Source of the DNA: Kalmusia sp. IMI 367209
Lineage: Eukaryota; Ascomycota; Dothideomycetes; Pleosporales; Didymosphaeriaceae
Assembly: GCA_027946365.1 (NCBI GenBank)
Contig: JAPEUQ010000002.1
Coordinates: forward strand, 2,480,001 to 2,544,000
Reading direction: 5' to 3'
Length of the DNA stretch: 64,000 bases
Of this stretch, positions 1 to 11,661 are shown piece by piece; the stretch's first letter is position 1; each line of letters begins with the position of its first letter. The notes under the pieces are model-generated. The model ran no database searches. It was given only the letters and a program-made list of their open reading frames with translations, and was not told the origin of the DNA. Made by a program: the position numbers and the translations under genes.

Positions 1-746
1 GCCCTTATCAGTACTATATCCATGGAAGCGGCGACGTCTCGAAATATGTCAATTTATCGCCCAATTACAAGAACCCCGCGGATGCCGGCAGCAAGCAAGG
101 CGCTAAGATCACTATCGACAGCACCGCAAAGTGGAACAGTGATATGTGGCGCACGGAGCTCATTCCACAAACGAAGGCTGCCATTAACTCGGGCAAAGTG
201 TATTATCACTTTAGCATCAAGCGCAGCTCGACGAACGTGCCGAGTGCAACCAACGAGCACCAGATAGCATTCTTCGAGAGCCACTTTACGGAGCTGAAGT
301 ACGGTTGGATCAGTGGCGAGAGCGGCACGAGCAACACGAACCTCCAATGGTTTGTTGGTGGGCAGAGCAAGTGGAAGGTGGAGCTTGTTGCTGATGTTTG
401 GCACAATGTTGCTTACGAAATCGTACGTTTCTCACAATGTCCTTCTTCTTATCGCAGCCTATCTAGATTTAGGACTGTATTAGGATGAAAGTGTGCTGAT
501 TCGTTGGGTATTAGGACTTCTCTGCAGGTCAAGTCACCTTCTGGCACTCTACTGGCTCTGACGCGCTCACCAAGACGGCTGGTCCTTTCTCCGCAAGCAC
601 CTCATCTAACGGTGCTGATTGGCACTTTGGGTATCCTGCGTCTGCCACGATCCGGAAACGATGGTACCGGTGCTGAGGACTGGTACTTCAGCGGTACCTA
701 TGTCGAGAGCGGGTCCTTGACTACGTCTGTGTCAAGCCCTGCATAA
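1..746 (+). CDS. Glycoside hydrolase family 131 protein, 5' partial, frame-disrupted
   Basis: Secreted beta-glucanase family of fungi acting on beta-1,3/1,6- and beta-1,4-glucans; this is family knowledge. The window opens inside the gene, so the signal peptide and start are missing. Exon 1 is read from base 3 and contains ITIDSTAKWNSDMWRTELIP and HQIAFFESHFTELKYGW, typical of the GH131 catalytic domain. An intron at 423-514 (GTACGT...TTAG) joins AYEI to DFSAGQVTFWHSTGSDALTK. After DWHF the frame must jump by one base at the GGG run 629-631 to continue GILRLPRSGNDGTGAEDWYF and reach the stop at 744-746. The reading on both sides matches the family, so this is one extra G: either an assembly error or a recent mutation. 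The family assignment is firm; functional integrity is open. Confidence 0.82.
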
Positions 747-1431
747 ACGCAAATGGCTCACAGATAATGCGGAAGCTGTTACATACATATAGTGTACGTT
801 GTGGTGCATACGCTCTCTGTTGTCTACATATGAAATTTAAGAATGCGCCAATTGTCTATTGCGTGCAGGTTCAAGCTTGAGCGTCTTCGAGAGGGACGAC
901 ATTATTGAGGCCATGAAATGTGCAACTGTTCTTTCACATTCCTGTCCAACACACATGTTCTCTATTTGCCACTTATTCGCAACTTAAGCGAAGTATTTGT
1001 GTAACAATGCCAAGCACCAAGGATTTATCCTGCACAGTACTGCTCCCACGTCGGTGAGATGACCTCCTCGATGCGACGCCAGGACTTCAATGGAAATGCG
1101 TTGGTGTCTGTGTAGGTCAGAGCGTTTGCATACTCCACCCTGGGGTCGATACAAGAAAGCCACACTTGTGACCAAGGGCTGACAACTTCGATCGTCGCGC
1201 AAGTGTGGCGCAGGGCATCCAGCCATGTGCACCGCCCTCTGGTACGAGATCTGAGCTAATTCTATAAAAGCAGGACCGCGCCTCACCCACATAGAATCTT
1301 ACCGCGCTCTTCGACTAATCATAAGAGCTTACAATAATGCTAATTAGGGTAATCCAAAATTACTCATAGCGCAGAGTGCGTCGACATGGAGTAGGGTTGT
1401 GCCCCCCCGAGCTAGATATACGGGCATTTGA
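747..1431. other. Intergenic region between GH131 and NACHT gene
   Basis: No coding exon can be supported on either strand. The region should hold the 3' UTR of the GH131 gene and the promoter of the NACHT gene. A possible tiny first exon of the NACHT gene could hide in 1270-1450, but I could not define one. Confidence 0.5.
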
Positions 1432-4400
1432 CAAAATAACAGTTCCAATCAGGTATTTGATGAGGCCTACTCTCGCTTTGTCAGTACGCTATCCGCTGAG
1501 GAGCGTCTTCGCTTCTCGCCATGTGCTTCGCCAGATGACTTTCTCGAGGGGTTGAAAAAGCTTGATATGCTAGCAAAAAAAGGGCCAGAAGAGCCGGATA
1601 TCAGGTATTCTTATGAAAGTTTCGTCATTTAGTGACAGGCTGAGGCCATATTTTGAGGTCGTGAATATCATGATCCAAGCCAATCCCAAATATGCAGCCT
1701 TTGTCTGGGGTGCGCTTCGATTTATCCTTGAGGTAATGTGACCCGGTTTTTGACTCATATTCAATACTGAGGGCCTCACGAAAATAGCTTGCGAGCAAAC
1801 TTACGACGTTTTTTGATAAATTGATTGAGAACCTTGAGTCCCTCTCCGAAGTCTTTCCAACATTCGAAGGTGTCGAGGCATTATGCAAAGTAGCTCGTTC
1901 TCCACGACTGAAATCATACCTAGAGAAAGTATATATCGACTTGTTCGAGTTTTTCCGGAGTGTCGCACACGTGTTCACCTCCAGGAGCAATGGTAGGCTG
2001 CCCAACTGTCTGTTAACTTGCTTAGTAATTTACATGTTGCAGGTCTCAAGAAAACCGCTGTGGTTGTAGGGGAGATTTTCTGGAAGCCATTCGAAGCTCG
2101 ATTTCGGGATAACCTTGCTCGAATGCGCCGTCATCGAGACTTGATTGAACTCGAAATTTCACTTCTTGGAGCGCAAGCCTCTGCAAACTTATGGTTGGCA
2201 TCTAGTGAGGAAATAAAAATTGCGGAAATAGAACGTAAACTAGCCGCGGAAGCCAGGGCTGTTGCAGCTGAGACAGCAAGGTCTACGAAAGAGGCCAGAG
2301 ACATTGTCCACAAACAGCAGGCAGGTATGATAAGCTCGATGCCCCGGGATTGTGGATCATGCTAACAGCCTATATTTGATGAGAAGATCGCATCTTTCTA
2401 CATATTATGAGCTGGCTATCCCCGCCGCCATTCGCAGAAACACTTGCAGCATGTCAACAAGTACGCGAGACTGGAACAAATCAGTGGCTGTTTTTGGCAA
2501 CCACAGGTTCAGACAATGGAAGGAATCACCCCAGAACCTACCGACGAGTAGAAAAATGTTGGGATCTAATGCCTTGTGGATCAAAGGTAAATGATGAGCG
2601 CTGTTTACAATTTCGCTCTGATGATTTTCAATAGGTAACCCTGGTTGTGGAAAAACCATTTTGGCATCTTCTACAATAGAAGAACTCAAAATTGACAGAT
2701 GCGAAGTCTATTATTTCTTCTTCAAACTCGAAAATGCCATGGAATCTACTACGGATGCCGCATATAGGTCCATTCTGGCTCAAATGATGGGCCGCTATCG
2801 TTATGAACAGAGATTCATCGACAGATTCAGCTTCATCATGAACACAAGCAGGAATGAGGGATCCCCACGCGCAACGTCTACTATCCTTGCCGATTTACTT
2901 CGGTCGTGCGCTGAAGATATCCCTTGTTATTTTGTATTCGACGCAATCGATGAATGTGTAGACCACTCGATGTTTGTCCAAGATCTCTTGTGGATCACAT
3001 CGCATTGCACTACTAAAATCCTCCTCTTTGGGCGTCCCAATATACCGGGCTTGAATCGGAGGATCAACCAGGGCTGTCAGCTTCCAGTCGATCGATCTTC
3101 AATGAGCGAAGATATCAGAATCTTTTTCACGGCGAAGGTAGAGGCTTTGAGGGAAGATGAGTTATTACCTGCCGACAAACCAACTTCTGATCACGTTGGG
3201 CGCCTCGTCAAGGGCGCAGACGGCATGTTCCTTTGGGCTAAACTCATGATAAGATACTTGAACTCTCCTGCTTTGACACCTGGCCAACGGATCAAGACGA
3301 TCAAAGACGTCATCTTACCCGAAGGCCTGGACAAAATGTATAACAGGATCCTGCAGCTTATCTCAGGGTATTCGTCGACGGAAAGAGATCTAGCAAGTTG
3401 GATCATCACATGGCTACTACACTCGAACCAACCTCTCACCTCAAAACAACTCCACGAGGCTTTGATTGCCAACAATGATGAGACCACGGATCCAGATGAT
3501 TGTTATCGGGACTTTCAAGATACCTTATCTTATGTGTGTGCTGGTCTAGTTGAATGTTCGACAGACGGGCCTTACAGTGATGACTCTAATGTGCGCTTCA
3601 TCCATCTATCTGTAAAGGAGCATTTTACTCTTGCCTCACAATGCTGGAAGGAAGACAACATACTACGGAGTATTGTCTTGCCCGATTTTGTGGCAAATAT
3701 GCGCCTAACTACAACGTGCTTGCGAAAAGTCTTGTCGCAAACTTCAAATGGAGCTGCGATGTCAGCCAGCGTTTCCCAGCAGCAGTTATCTGCTGGACAA
3801 TTCCTTGTCTATGCAACGACCAATTGGATCAAACATCTCAACCGCGCTATATACTCTCGGCACGCAGTACAAGTTTCAATCTTGCAGAAATTCGAGGTTG
3901 AAATTCTACAGGCAATTTCGAAGCTATCGGCCCTTCTCGACAACCCTCAGGCCACTAGCAAATGGTTGGAAGTGTATTACTCAAGCCCACGGATGGAGGA
4001 CGATCGAAACCCAAACTTTGATAGTCTCAGTCTCCGTACCGCTCTGAATGAATGGGCATCCAGATTGCATGGATGCTCAGCACTTGCTCAGGCTTTACGA
4101 AGCCTAGCGCCAGAGCTTGACGGCTTTGTCAATGATATGAAAGAAGTGACCACCTATTGGGGAGAGAAATTGTGCGCCAATCCAACCTTGATATGGAAGG
4201 AAGTCGCTGCCTTCAGCAAAAGCAAATTCTTGAGACCTACCTTGGCCATGGAAGTGGCTTATATGGAGCCGTCAAGACCTAAGAATGCTACTTGCAGTCA
4301 GCGACATCTTTGCAGAATCTCGGCTAGTACACCCGATGGTAGAATGACAGGTGTACTGAGCATCTGGACCTCGGCAAGCTTCGAAAGGGAGTGGCAACAG

Positions 4401-5839
4401 AACAACTTGAATTACACGGAATCGTCAAATATCCAGCTTTGCCACGGGTGGTTCGCACGCTATCAAGTCTGGGACACGGAAGAAATGACTCTGAGAGCTG
4501 ACATTAGAACCCCTCTACACAAAGAAGAGGTTGCACTTCAGATGCGACAGTCTTTTCGACAAGATGACGTGAACAAATGGACCACCTCATTTCCCTTGGC
4601 GATAAGTAAGGATTGCCACGCTTTCATCGTTCTTAGAACACTCTTCAGCCTGCAACCTGCTACAGATCGCTCAGTTGCCTCTTGTAGATCCATAACTATC
4701 CCACTAGACCTTACAGAGCAGTTACGATGTTATTGGACCAACGAACTGAAACCATTTGATCCTAGTCAACCCCAGGCCTCCCATGACTGGTATACCTATT
4801 CGACAACTTTCAGTCCTAATGGTCGGTATGTTCTATTCTCCGACCGCAATCGCTCAGCTTACACAAATGCGTGTGGTGTCCATGTCGGCGTTTTCTCGAT
4901 CAAATCCTCCGAGAATGATCTCAGCATGGAAATGGTAGGAATAAGACGGCTGAGAACGCTTTTAGCCATGACCATCGATCACCTCTTGTTTCACCCCAAC
5001 GAGGAGCTGATCATAGTGTGCTTCGGAGGGAACGTTGTGGTGTGGCGGTTCAAGGATGGTAGGCTCACTTCCCACTATTGTATGGAAATAAGGACCTGCG
5101 AGCTCACTTCTCATTAGCACGTTCGGACTTTGAAGTCTTACGACGGGAGGAACTCGAGGATCTGGCATGGACGAGCGACAGGAATGGTAATCAAGCGGTC
5201 ATTTCGGCGTGTGGACGATTTGTCGTCTTGACATCGCGGCAGCTAGATGCTCCAATCTGCGTCTCCATCCCACAGGTTCTGTCCGAGAGCACGATATACC
5301 GGGAAGCAGCCATTTCACAGTCAACGATTACAAATGATTCCCAGGGGATTTTGTATTGCGGGAACCCAAATCGATCCGTTTCTCACGCAGCTTTTGGTTT
5401 GGTCCCTGGACAAATCCTCCAAGGTACCGAAGCGCACTGTCAGAGCCATGGCCAAGTTTCGCGACTTTTGTCCTCGAACGCTAGCGGCACAGTCTCTCTG
5501 GAGTTATCGACAAGTTTGAATGAGAACACACAAGTGCATTCCTTGCAACTAGTCAATCTCCCACAATATAAAGGGATCGAGAGAGCCGTGCCACTAGTGA
5601 AGGTACCGTTGGAGAACGATTCATCGATACGAATCATTCTCAACACACCTAGTGAGAAGGCGTATAGCATGGTGGAACCTCAGAATATGGCTTTCCCTCT
5701 ACTTGTTGAGACGGATCTGGCAGGTGTCCGGTATGCTGTGTCTACTGCAACCACCTTAGACCGGGCGTCGATTCAGGATTCAACAGACGAATCCTCCTCG
5801 ACCACGGCCTTGAGGAACACATTATTTCCTCTCGCGTAG
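1432..5839 (+). CDS. NACHT-domain STAND (NLR-like) protein, frame-disrupted
   Basis: Fungal NLR-like signal-transduction ATPase, a class linked to heterokaryon incompatibility and non-self recognition. The N-terminal helical region (FDEAYSRFVSTLSAEERLRF, then SRISGILMKVSSFSDRLRP and AAFVWGALRFILE) is DUF7708-like. Introns: about 1732-1790, about 1992-2041, 2325-2386 (acceptor AAG, then DRIFLHIMSWLSP) and about 2587-2634. The NACHT domain has Walker A GNPGCGKT (about 2637-2660) and Walker B FVFDAIDEC (about 2932-2958). The large uninterrupted exon then runs into a divergent beta-propeller-like C-terminus (FSPNGRYVLFSD, LLFHPNEELIIVCF). Three single-base frame breaks are needed: extra A in the A7 run 1575-1581, a missing T in the T5 run 2491-2495, and a missing base near 5062-5063 before LYGNKDLRAHFSLARSDF. 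No ATG opens the first exon in frame, so the start is unresolved. It could be a pseudogene or an intact gene with sequencing indels. Confidence 0.75.
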
Positions 5840-6342
5840 GGAGCGTGGATGAATCCTGGCCGCTCCTATCAAAGGCTTCGAAGGATCAATGGATAGGATC
5901 TTGATGGACAAGCCGAATCTTTTACTGTGGATGCTAGTAGCCTGACGTTTCAGGGTATGAAAACGGTCCTGGAAATTTTCTTTTCGTACTCGCATATCCC
6001 GCATCGAGTACCTACAGCGAGATTGTGCCTGTCAATTGCATTACTGCAAATTTTCTCGGTTGATGCACGTGTATGTGCATGACAAAGGCAGTAGGCACTG
6101 ATCGGGTTAGCGCGGTTGCCTTCTCAACTGACATCACAGATCACAACAAATGTGCCGCCCGCGGCGAAGCTGCCGGTTTGCTTCTCTGCGTCTGCCCACG
6201 ACGAGCTCACACGCTGCCACCCATCACCGCTCGCTCGCCCGCCCGCCATACCAGCTTTGCCCGCCCGCCTCGGTGGTCACATGACAGCTGCTCTTGATGC
6301 TCATTTTCTTTCAGCCGCTGGACTCTGACACGACAGCCCACC
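5840..6342. promoter_or_regulatory. Intergenic, promoter and 5' UTR of HEH1
   Basis: No coding exon is seen. The distal half (about 6180-6340) is C-rich and leads into the HEH1 start context CCCACCATGG, a strong eukaryotic initiation context. The proximal half would carry the 3' end of the NACHT gene transcript. Confidence 0.5.
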
Positions 6343-8506
6343 ATGGCGGACGCGCGCGGCGAATACTGGTACTTAGAGGATGGCGTCGAGCCGAACAAGA
6401 TCACGGTGCCCGAGCTGCGTAGCATCCTGCTAAAGCACGGCGTGCAGTACCCTTCCTCGGCAAAGAAGCCTGCTCTGGTGGACCTGTTTACCACCAATGT
6501 CCTCCCGCAAGCGGCGAAGCTGCAGCGAGCAGCTGCGCGCACTGTGCGATCGACCCGGGGCATAGAAGATGTGCCTTCCAGCACAGCGAGCACGACCACT
6601 TCCGAAGATATTGGCGACGAGACGCTGCTTCCGTCACAGCCAGCAGCCCGGAGGACTGCGCGACGCACAACGCGGGCTGCAACGGCAGAGGAGGATGAGA
6701 GGCCTGTGTCGCGCCGTGCCAAAACACCGTCGCGCACAGTACCTACCAAGCACGCCCGCGATCCTGATGCAGACGCCGATGCACAGCCTGCAATACGGCG
6801 CACTCGCAAGAGTGTTGCCCCTCAAGTCAAGGAGCCGTCGCCCGACCCCGAAGCCTGGCACCGTCCGACCGTGGACAGCCCCTTCACTCAAGAAAACCCA
6901 TTTCAGAGCGGTAGCTCTCCGCCGAACCCCGACTCGCACACGCGGGAACGACGGAGGAAGACGATGGGCTTTGAGCACAGGGAGAAGCGAAAGAGCGACG
7001 CCAGCCGTCGCAGAACCTTCCAGCCTCAAGCTGAACAGCAAGACGATGGCATCGTTGTGCCTTCTCGAAAGACGTTTGAAATGCCAGTTTCCCGCGCAAG
7101 GGAAGAAGAACTGGCGGCGATATTCCACGGCGGCGACGAAGGCGAGGAGTACACCCCAGAAGAGCAGCTAGAACTGGTCCGAGAACGCGCGAAGAACGGC
7201 GAGGTGGATATCCTTCCTCCACGACGGCATAGGGATCCGCATAAAACAGCCAAAACAATACAAGCTTTCCTGCTCACCTTCTTTGCGGCCGCTTTCGCTG
7301 TCATTGGTGGTGTTTGGAGAGAAGAGAAGTTTGCTGTAGGCTTTTTGTGGCATCGGCTCCGACACTCCGACAGCGGTTGCCGGTGTCGACATCCCAGATT
7401 GGGCGAGTGGCATTCTTCCACAGTGCGAACCGTGCCCTCCTCATGCTTTCTGCGAGCGAAAGCTGGAAATCAATTGCGAAAACGATTTTGTAAAGAAGTA
7501 TCACCCACTGTCGCTTGGAGGCTTCCTCCCTCTGCCCCCCACGTGCGAACCAGATACAGAGAAGACGCGGAAGGTCACCGCTGTAGCAGACCATGCAGTG
7601 CACCTCCTAAGGCAACGACGCGCACAGTATGAGTGTGGTGACACGGATGCGCAAGGCAACGTAGTGCAGAGCCCCGAGGTCAGTGTGGCAGAACTCAAAG
7701 AAGGCTTGCTAGCTTTGAAGAGCAAAAGCAAGAGCAAGAGCCTGTCGCATGAGGAATTCGAGGACCTCTTTGCGAAAGCTATCGGCGAGATCCCAGGAAG
7801 GGCAGAGGTGATTGAGAAGAATGATGGGTAAGCTAAAAGTCCCTTATCTCCCCTAAATTCGTATCTTGTCTGACGGACATGTACTAATCAGATCTCTTGC
7901 TGTTGATACAGAAGCACTGGTACGCGACGGCTTGTATCAACCTCTTTCGCAGAGCTCCCACTTGCCTGCAGCATCCGACGATCCGTCCGACAGTCATTGG
8001 AACGATATCTTCTCCAGATTGTAGGGATTATTCTCTTCATCGCTACCAGTGCCTACGGAAAGTACAGCATCACGTCAAATCGCGCCATGGAAGCTCGAGC
8101 GAAGCAGCTTGCTAGTGATGTTTTCGACCGCCTCGCCAACCAAGCGACCCTAGCTCACCAAGAACCCGGTGCATATCAGGATCGCGGCCTAAGCATGAAT
8201 CAGCTCCGAGATGACGTCTTGCGCAACGAGTTCTCGTCCTCGCGTCGCATCAACCTCTGGAAGAGGGTGCAGAGAAAGGTGGAGCACAACTCGAATATTC
8301 GCGCTGCAGTGCGAGAAGGACACAGTGGAGATATTACGCGCATGTGGGAATGGATTGGACCTGTGCGGCTGCTGGAAGACGGTCGCAGCAGTGGCAAGCG
8401 TGATGGTGGACGATACAGTCTGGGATACACACGCAGCAGCAGCCCACCAGAGCCGAAGGAGATGAGAGATGTTCAGCGATGGGACGAAGGACGTCCCCAG
8501 TATTGA
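6343..8506 (+). CDS. HEH1: Inner nuclear membrane protein Heh1/Src1 (LEM/HeH and MSC domains)
   Basis: Integral inner nuclear membrane protein of the LEM2/MAN1 family, which tethers chromatin (rDNA, telomeres) and takes part in nuclear pore and ESCRT-III quality control. The N-terminal HeH/LEM-like helix-extension-helix is at residues about 17-50 (ITVPELRSILLKHGVQYPSS). A long basic disordered linker follows, then TM1 (AFLLTFFAAAFAVIGGVW), a Cys-containing lumenal domain (CEPCPPHAFCERKLEINCEN), TM2 (LLQIVGIILFIATSAYGKY) and the Man1-Src1 C-terminal winged helix ending in WEWIGPVRLLEDGR. The intron is 7828-7911 (GTAAGC...ACAG). The frame breaks once: the T5 run 7342-7346 has one T too many; with four T the protein reads VGFCGIGSDTPTAVAGVDIP and totals 692 aa. 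The conserved sequence on both sides argues for an assembly indel. Confidence 0.9.
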
Positions 8507-8649
8507 AATCGTTTTCCTTGGGTTGCATGATCTATCGTTTCTTTCGGCTAGGTAAGCTCTGAAGGGAAATTATAGAGCCTGTCATTTATCTTCCAATGAT
8601 ACCACAGTTTCTTTCTTGATTTTCAGTATAAAATAACAATTGAACTAAG

Positions 8650-9749
8650 TTACAGTTCCGCAATAACACTCTTATCCAAAAACTTTTCCAAGTCCGCCCG
8701 ACTCGTCCCTGCCCTCTTATCACTTTTCGCGAGCATGGCATCCTCATCGACCAGCAACGGCATCAGCTCCTCATCTACCCAAGTTCCACTCCATTTATGA
8801 TCCCCCCACACTGCCTTGACTACCTCGGCGTCCATGCCGACGCTCTGCGCGACGAAGCTGTAGACAGTGTCAGGTTTGTTGTTGTACACGTCAAGGGTCT
8901 GGTTGAGAGCGCGCACGAATGCGACGATGTCCTTCCTCTTATTCGAGTCGGCTAGCTTCTCCGTCGTTGTGTACAGACTGTAGACTTCACGATATATAGT
9001 CCCATTCTGGAAAACAACTGCTTTGTCTGCGCCGATAGCTCTTATTCCCAGCTCGACGGCGGGTTCCCATATCCCGAAGGCGTCGATTTGTTTGGAGGCC
9101 AGCATGGAGGGAAGCGTGCCGCTCCCGCAGGGCGCTTTCATGCATACGTTGCCACTGACGATGCTGTACTGGTCTGGGGTGACGCCTGCACTGGCGAGCA
9201 TGCGCTGGACGAAGATGGCGGCGCTGGTTCCGGGCATGGAGCCGATTTTCTTGCCTTTGACTGTATGTCACGATATAGAGTTAGTGTATGTTAAGGACAC
9301 CGCGGAAACTAGTTCGTGTACATGCCACCTGGAATTCACGTACGGTCAGACAACTGCTTTACGCCGTCGGCGCGAGCGACGAGCCGGTACGAGACTTCGG
9401 TTATGATGTAGATGAGGCGGATATTCTTGTGGTTGGCGTATTGTTTTAGGCCTTGGGTTTCGGCGTTGGCGGCGAGGTCTGGTAGACGTTAGTCGTAACG
9501 CAATTCTCATTATTTCCCTTGTATGTGATGTGTAAGACGGGGAAGAGTGCATGTACCGATGCTGGAGTCAGAGGCGAGATTGGCGACGCCGCCTGAAGAT
9601 AGGGTTGCGGTGGATGAGCCCTTGTAGAAATTCTTGATGGCATAGGGCTGGGGCGTGTGCTCGATCCATTGTAGGGATGTTGCAATCCTGAGGGCGTAAG
9701 TACTAGAGAGAAGTACAGCGAGAGCGATGAGAATGTGAGAGAGGAACAT
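8650..9749 (-). CDS. Secreted SsuA/THI5-like substrate-binding protein
   Basis: A 312-aa protein with an N-terminal signal peptide (LSHILIALAVLLSSTYALRI), then a type-2 periplasmic-binding fold of the SsuA/THI5 (NMT1) group. Three exons: 9557-9749, 9344-9478 and 8650-9260, with introns of 78 and 83 nt. Family marks include GGVANLASDSSIDLAANAET, KGKKIGSMPGTSAAIFVQRM and LASKQIDAFGIWEPAVELG. In bacteria such proteins feed ABC importers for sulfonates, nitrate or pyrimidines; THI5 itself is a cytosolic enzyme of thiamine synthesis. This one has a signal peptide, and no ABC permease or ATPase gene lies nearby, so neither role can be assumed. Its ligand is unknown. The bacterial-type fold suggests an old horizontal origin (inference). 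Confidence 0.85.
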
Positions 9750-10348
9750 GGTGGGCAGGATGCTGGATTCTGGCTTACAGTGAGCTCGTAGAGGCTATTG
9801 TACGTCTTATCCATTTCTTACGAACGTCGCGGAGTCCTTGTTCTTGTTTTAGCCACTGTCTAAACCAGGTCTGAAATTGAGGTGTTGGGGGAACAGGGGT
9901 GCGGATGGTCTGGACGAGGTTATTCCATCATACTGATATGTCGTGTAACTGTGATCGCAACTGCCGAAAAAATCTCCACGATCTGGATATTGCACGACAC
10001 GGGAATCAACAATACGAAACTGTGTTATGAACATTGCATAATGTCATCGTCAACAAGGTGACCAATGGCGCGTGTCAGATTTCACTATGAACCCTAATGA
10101 AGCAAAACATCCATATAGAGTCGGGGTATTCTACCGAACGACTCTAGGACCCCAAATCATGATATCTGAAATTCCGTAAGACCATAACACCGACGCATGT
10201 ACCCCGCAAAACCGTGCATCCAGGGTCGCGAGACAAAGGTGTGAAGACTGTTTTTGTGCGTATTGCTGACCTGAAGCAAGTCCGCCCACAATTGCGTTTT
10301 GAAGCTTTCGTCTTCTGTAGACTCTGGTAGAAGCAATGTTCGTAACGC
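9750..10348. other. Intergenic region, mixed 5'/3' flanks
   Basis: No coding exon can be supported. It lies upstream of the SsuA/THI5-like gene and downstream of the dienelactone hydrolase gene, both on the minus strand. Confidence 0.5.
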
Positions 10349-11408
10349 CTAGTGTGCCTGGATCCAGCCTAGCATCTGACCAAACGCTTGGGCTTGTGAT
10401 CGTTTGATTTTAGGGTCTTCATAGTCTCCGAGCACCGCAAAGCCATGGGGAACGCCAGGGAAGATTTGGATCTCGTGTTCGACCTGGTTCTTCTCTAAAG
10501 CGCGGCGTCCCGGTGTAAGTACCTCTTCCTCCGGGAATAACGGATCATCTTTGACTGCTGCAATATATACCGGGGCTTTAATAGCCTCGAGGTCTTCTTT
10601 AGTCACCATAGTACCGTGAGCAACAGCTCCAGCCTTGATGACGGGCGCTCTCTTCACCGCTCCTTGTTCCTCGTCTTTGGGCGCTTCCTGACCCCACGCG
10701 ACAGTATCTGGGTGCTCGCCTGCTAAGATGAGGATGTATTTCGCACCGAAACAGTATCCCACACCATAAATACCGCCACCATTGGCTACCGCATCTGCAA
10801 ATTCCTCTTTCGCGCCTTCGACGACCTTATGTAGAAGTGGCAATACCTTTTCGGGCGTATGTCTTGCCAGCCACATATCGATCATGAACGATTTGATTCC
10901 TTCAGCGCTCTTCATCTTTATAGTTTCAAGCCAGGACGCGTCTTGCGAGAGCTCTTGCATGTTAACCGAGTTGGGGGCAGGATCGTTATCGAATTGGTCC
11001 GGCATAACTACGAGGTAGCCTTCAGCAGCGTATTTATCTGCCTGAAGCTGGTTATTTGTGGACTTGATACCGGTACCACCTGTGAGGAGGAGTAGGAGCT
11101 TGGAAGGTGAATGCGGGTAGTCTGAGGGCTTGGCTACGTATGCGTCTACACCCCCCGAGCTTTGTCAATTCGCCAGTAGGTGTCTCGCCAGAAGGAGTAG
11201 GTCTGTCCGTAGTGCAGTGTTCCTAGTAATGTCAGCAGGAGCATCGTGTATGCTATAGCAACGCAATACATACACCCATGGTCGGCCCTTCTTGGGCCCT
11301 CGTGTCTCCAGGAATGATGCTTTGGCCTGGCCCAGCCGATGCAGGGACGGCCGGAGCCTCTTGAGCGTCGCTCTCTGGAGCTCGGGTAGCAACTTCGCTA
11401 TCGGCCAT
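10349..11408 (-). CDS. Dienelactone hydrolase family protein
   Basis: Alpha/beta hydrolase of the dienelactone hydrolase (DLH) family. Exon 1 (11274-11408) starts MADSEVATRAPESDAQEAPA and encodes an N-terminal extension rich in Ala/Pro; a 51-nt intron (11223-11273) joins MG to EHCTTDRPTPSGETPTGELT. The nucleophile elbow is GVGYCFGAKY (Cys), the acid is within AAVKDDPLFPEEE and the His within PGVPHGFAVLG, the DLH triad order. An insertion of about 25 residues before the acid (APKDEEQGAVKRAP) is charged and probably a loop. The C6 run at 11151-11156 (G6 in the coding strand) carries one base too many: five G give KLGGVDAYVAKPSDYP, and the corrected protein is 335 aa. Cytosolic hydrolase; substrate unknown. 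It is divergent from RFA1 across only 253 bp. Confidence 0.85.
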
Positions 11409-11661
11409 GACTGATGGTTGAGTGTGGCTACAACTTCAAGCTTTAGGTTGCGATGCATGGAGCGGAGGGTCCAATTACGTAGTCTCACACTAGCGCGTTC
11501 CTTCTGGCCCTAGTGCGGGGCTGCGCCTTCTAGATTCATCACGTGAACACTCAACGCGTCGACGCGTCGAAGGCAAGCACAAACGCCATCCGCGCTTTTT
11601 GCCTCAACACCACACACACGTCACGCTTCCTTCTCTCAGCCCCTTGTATTCCACTTCAAAA
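11409..11661. promoter_or_regulatory. Divergent promoter of RFA1 and DLH gene with two MCB boxes
   Basis: The two start codons are 253 bp apart. ACGCGT occurs twice, at 11554-11559 and 11562-11567, about 95-108 bp before the RFA1 ATG; this is the MluI cell-cycle box bound by MBF in yeasts. A CACGTG E-box-like palindrome lies at 11540-11545. The sequence is seen directly; binding is an inference. Confidence 0.6.

Noticed and set aside
2387..2450. A further frameshift in the NACHT gene near 2404
   Set aside because: Using the acceptor AAG at 2384-2386 for the intron starting at 2325 puts IMSWLSPPPF directly in frame.
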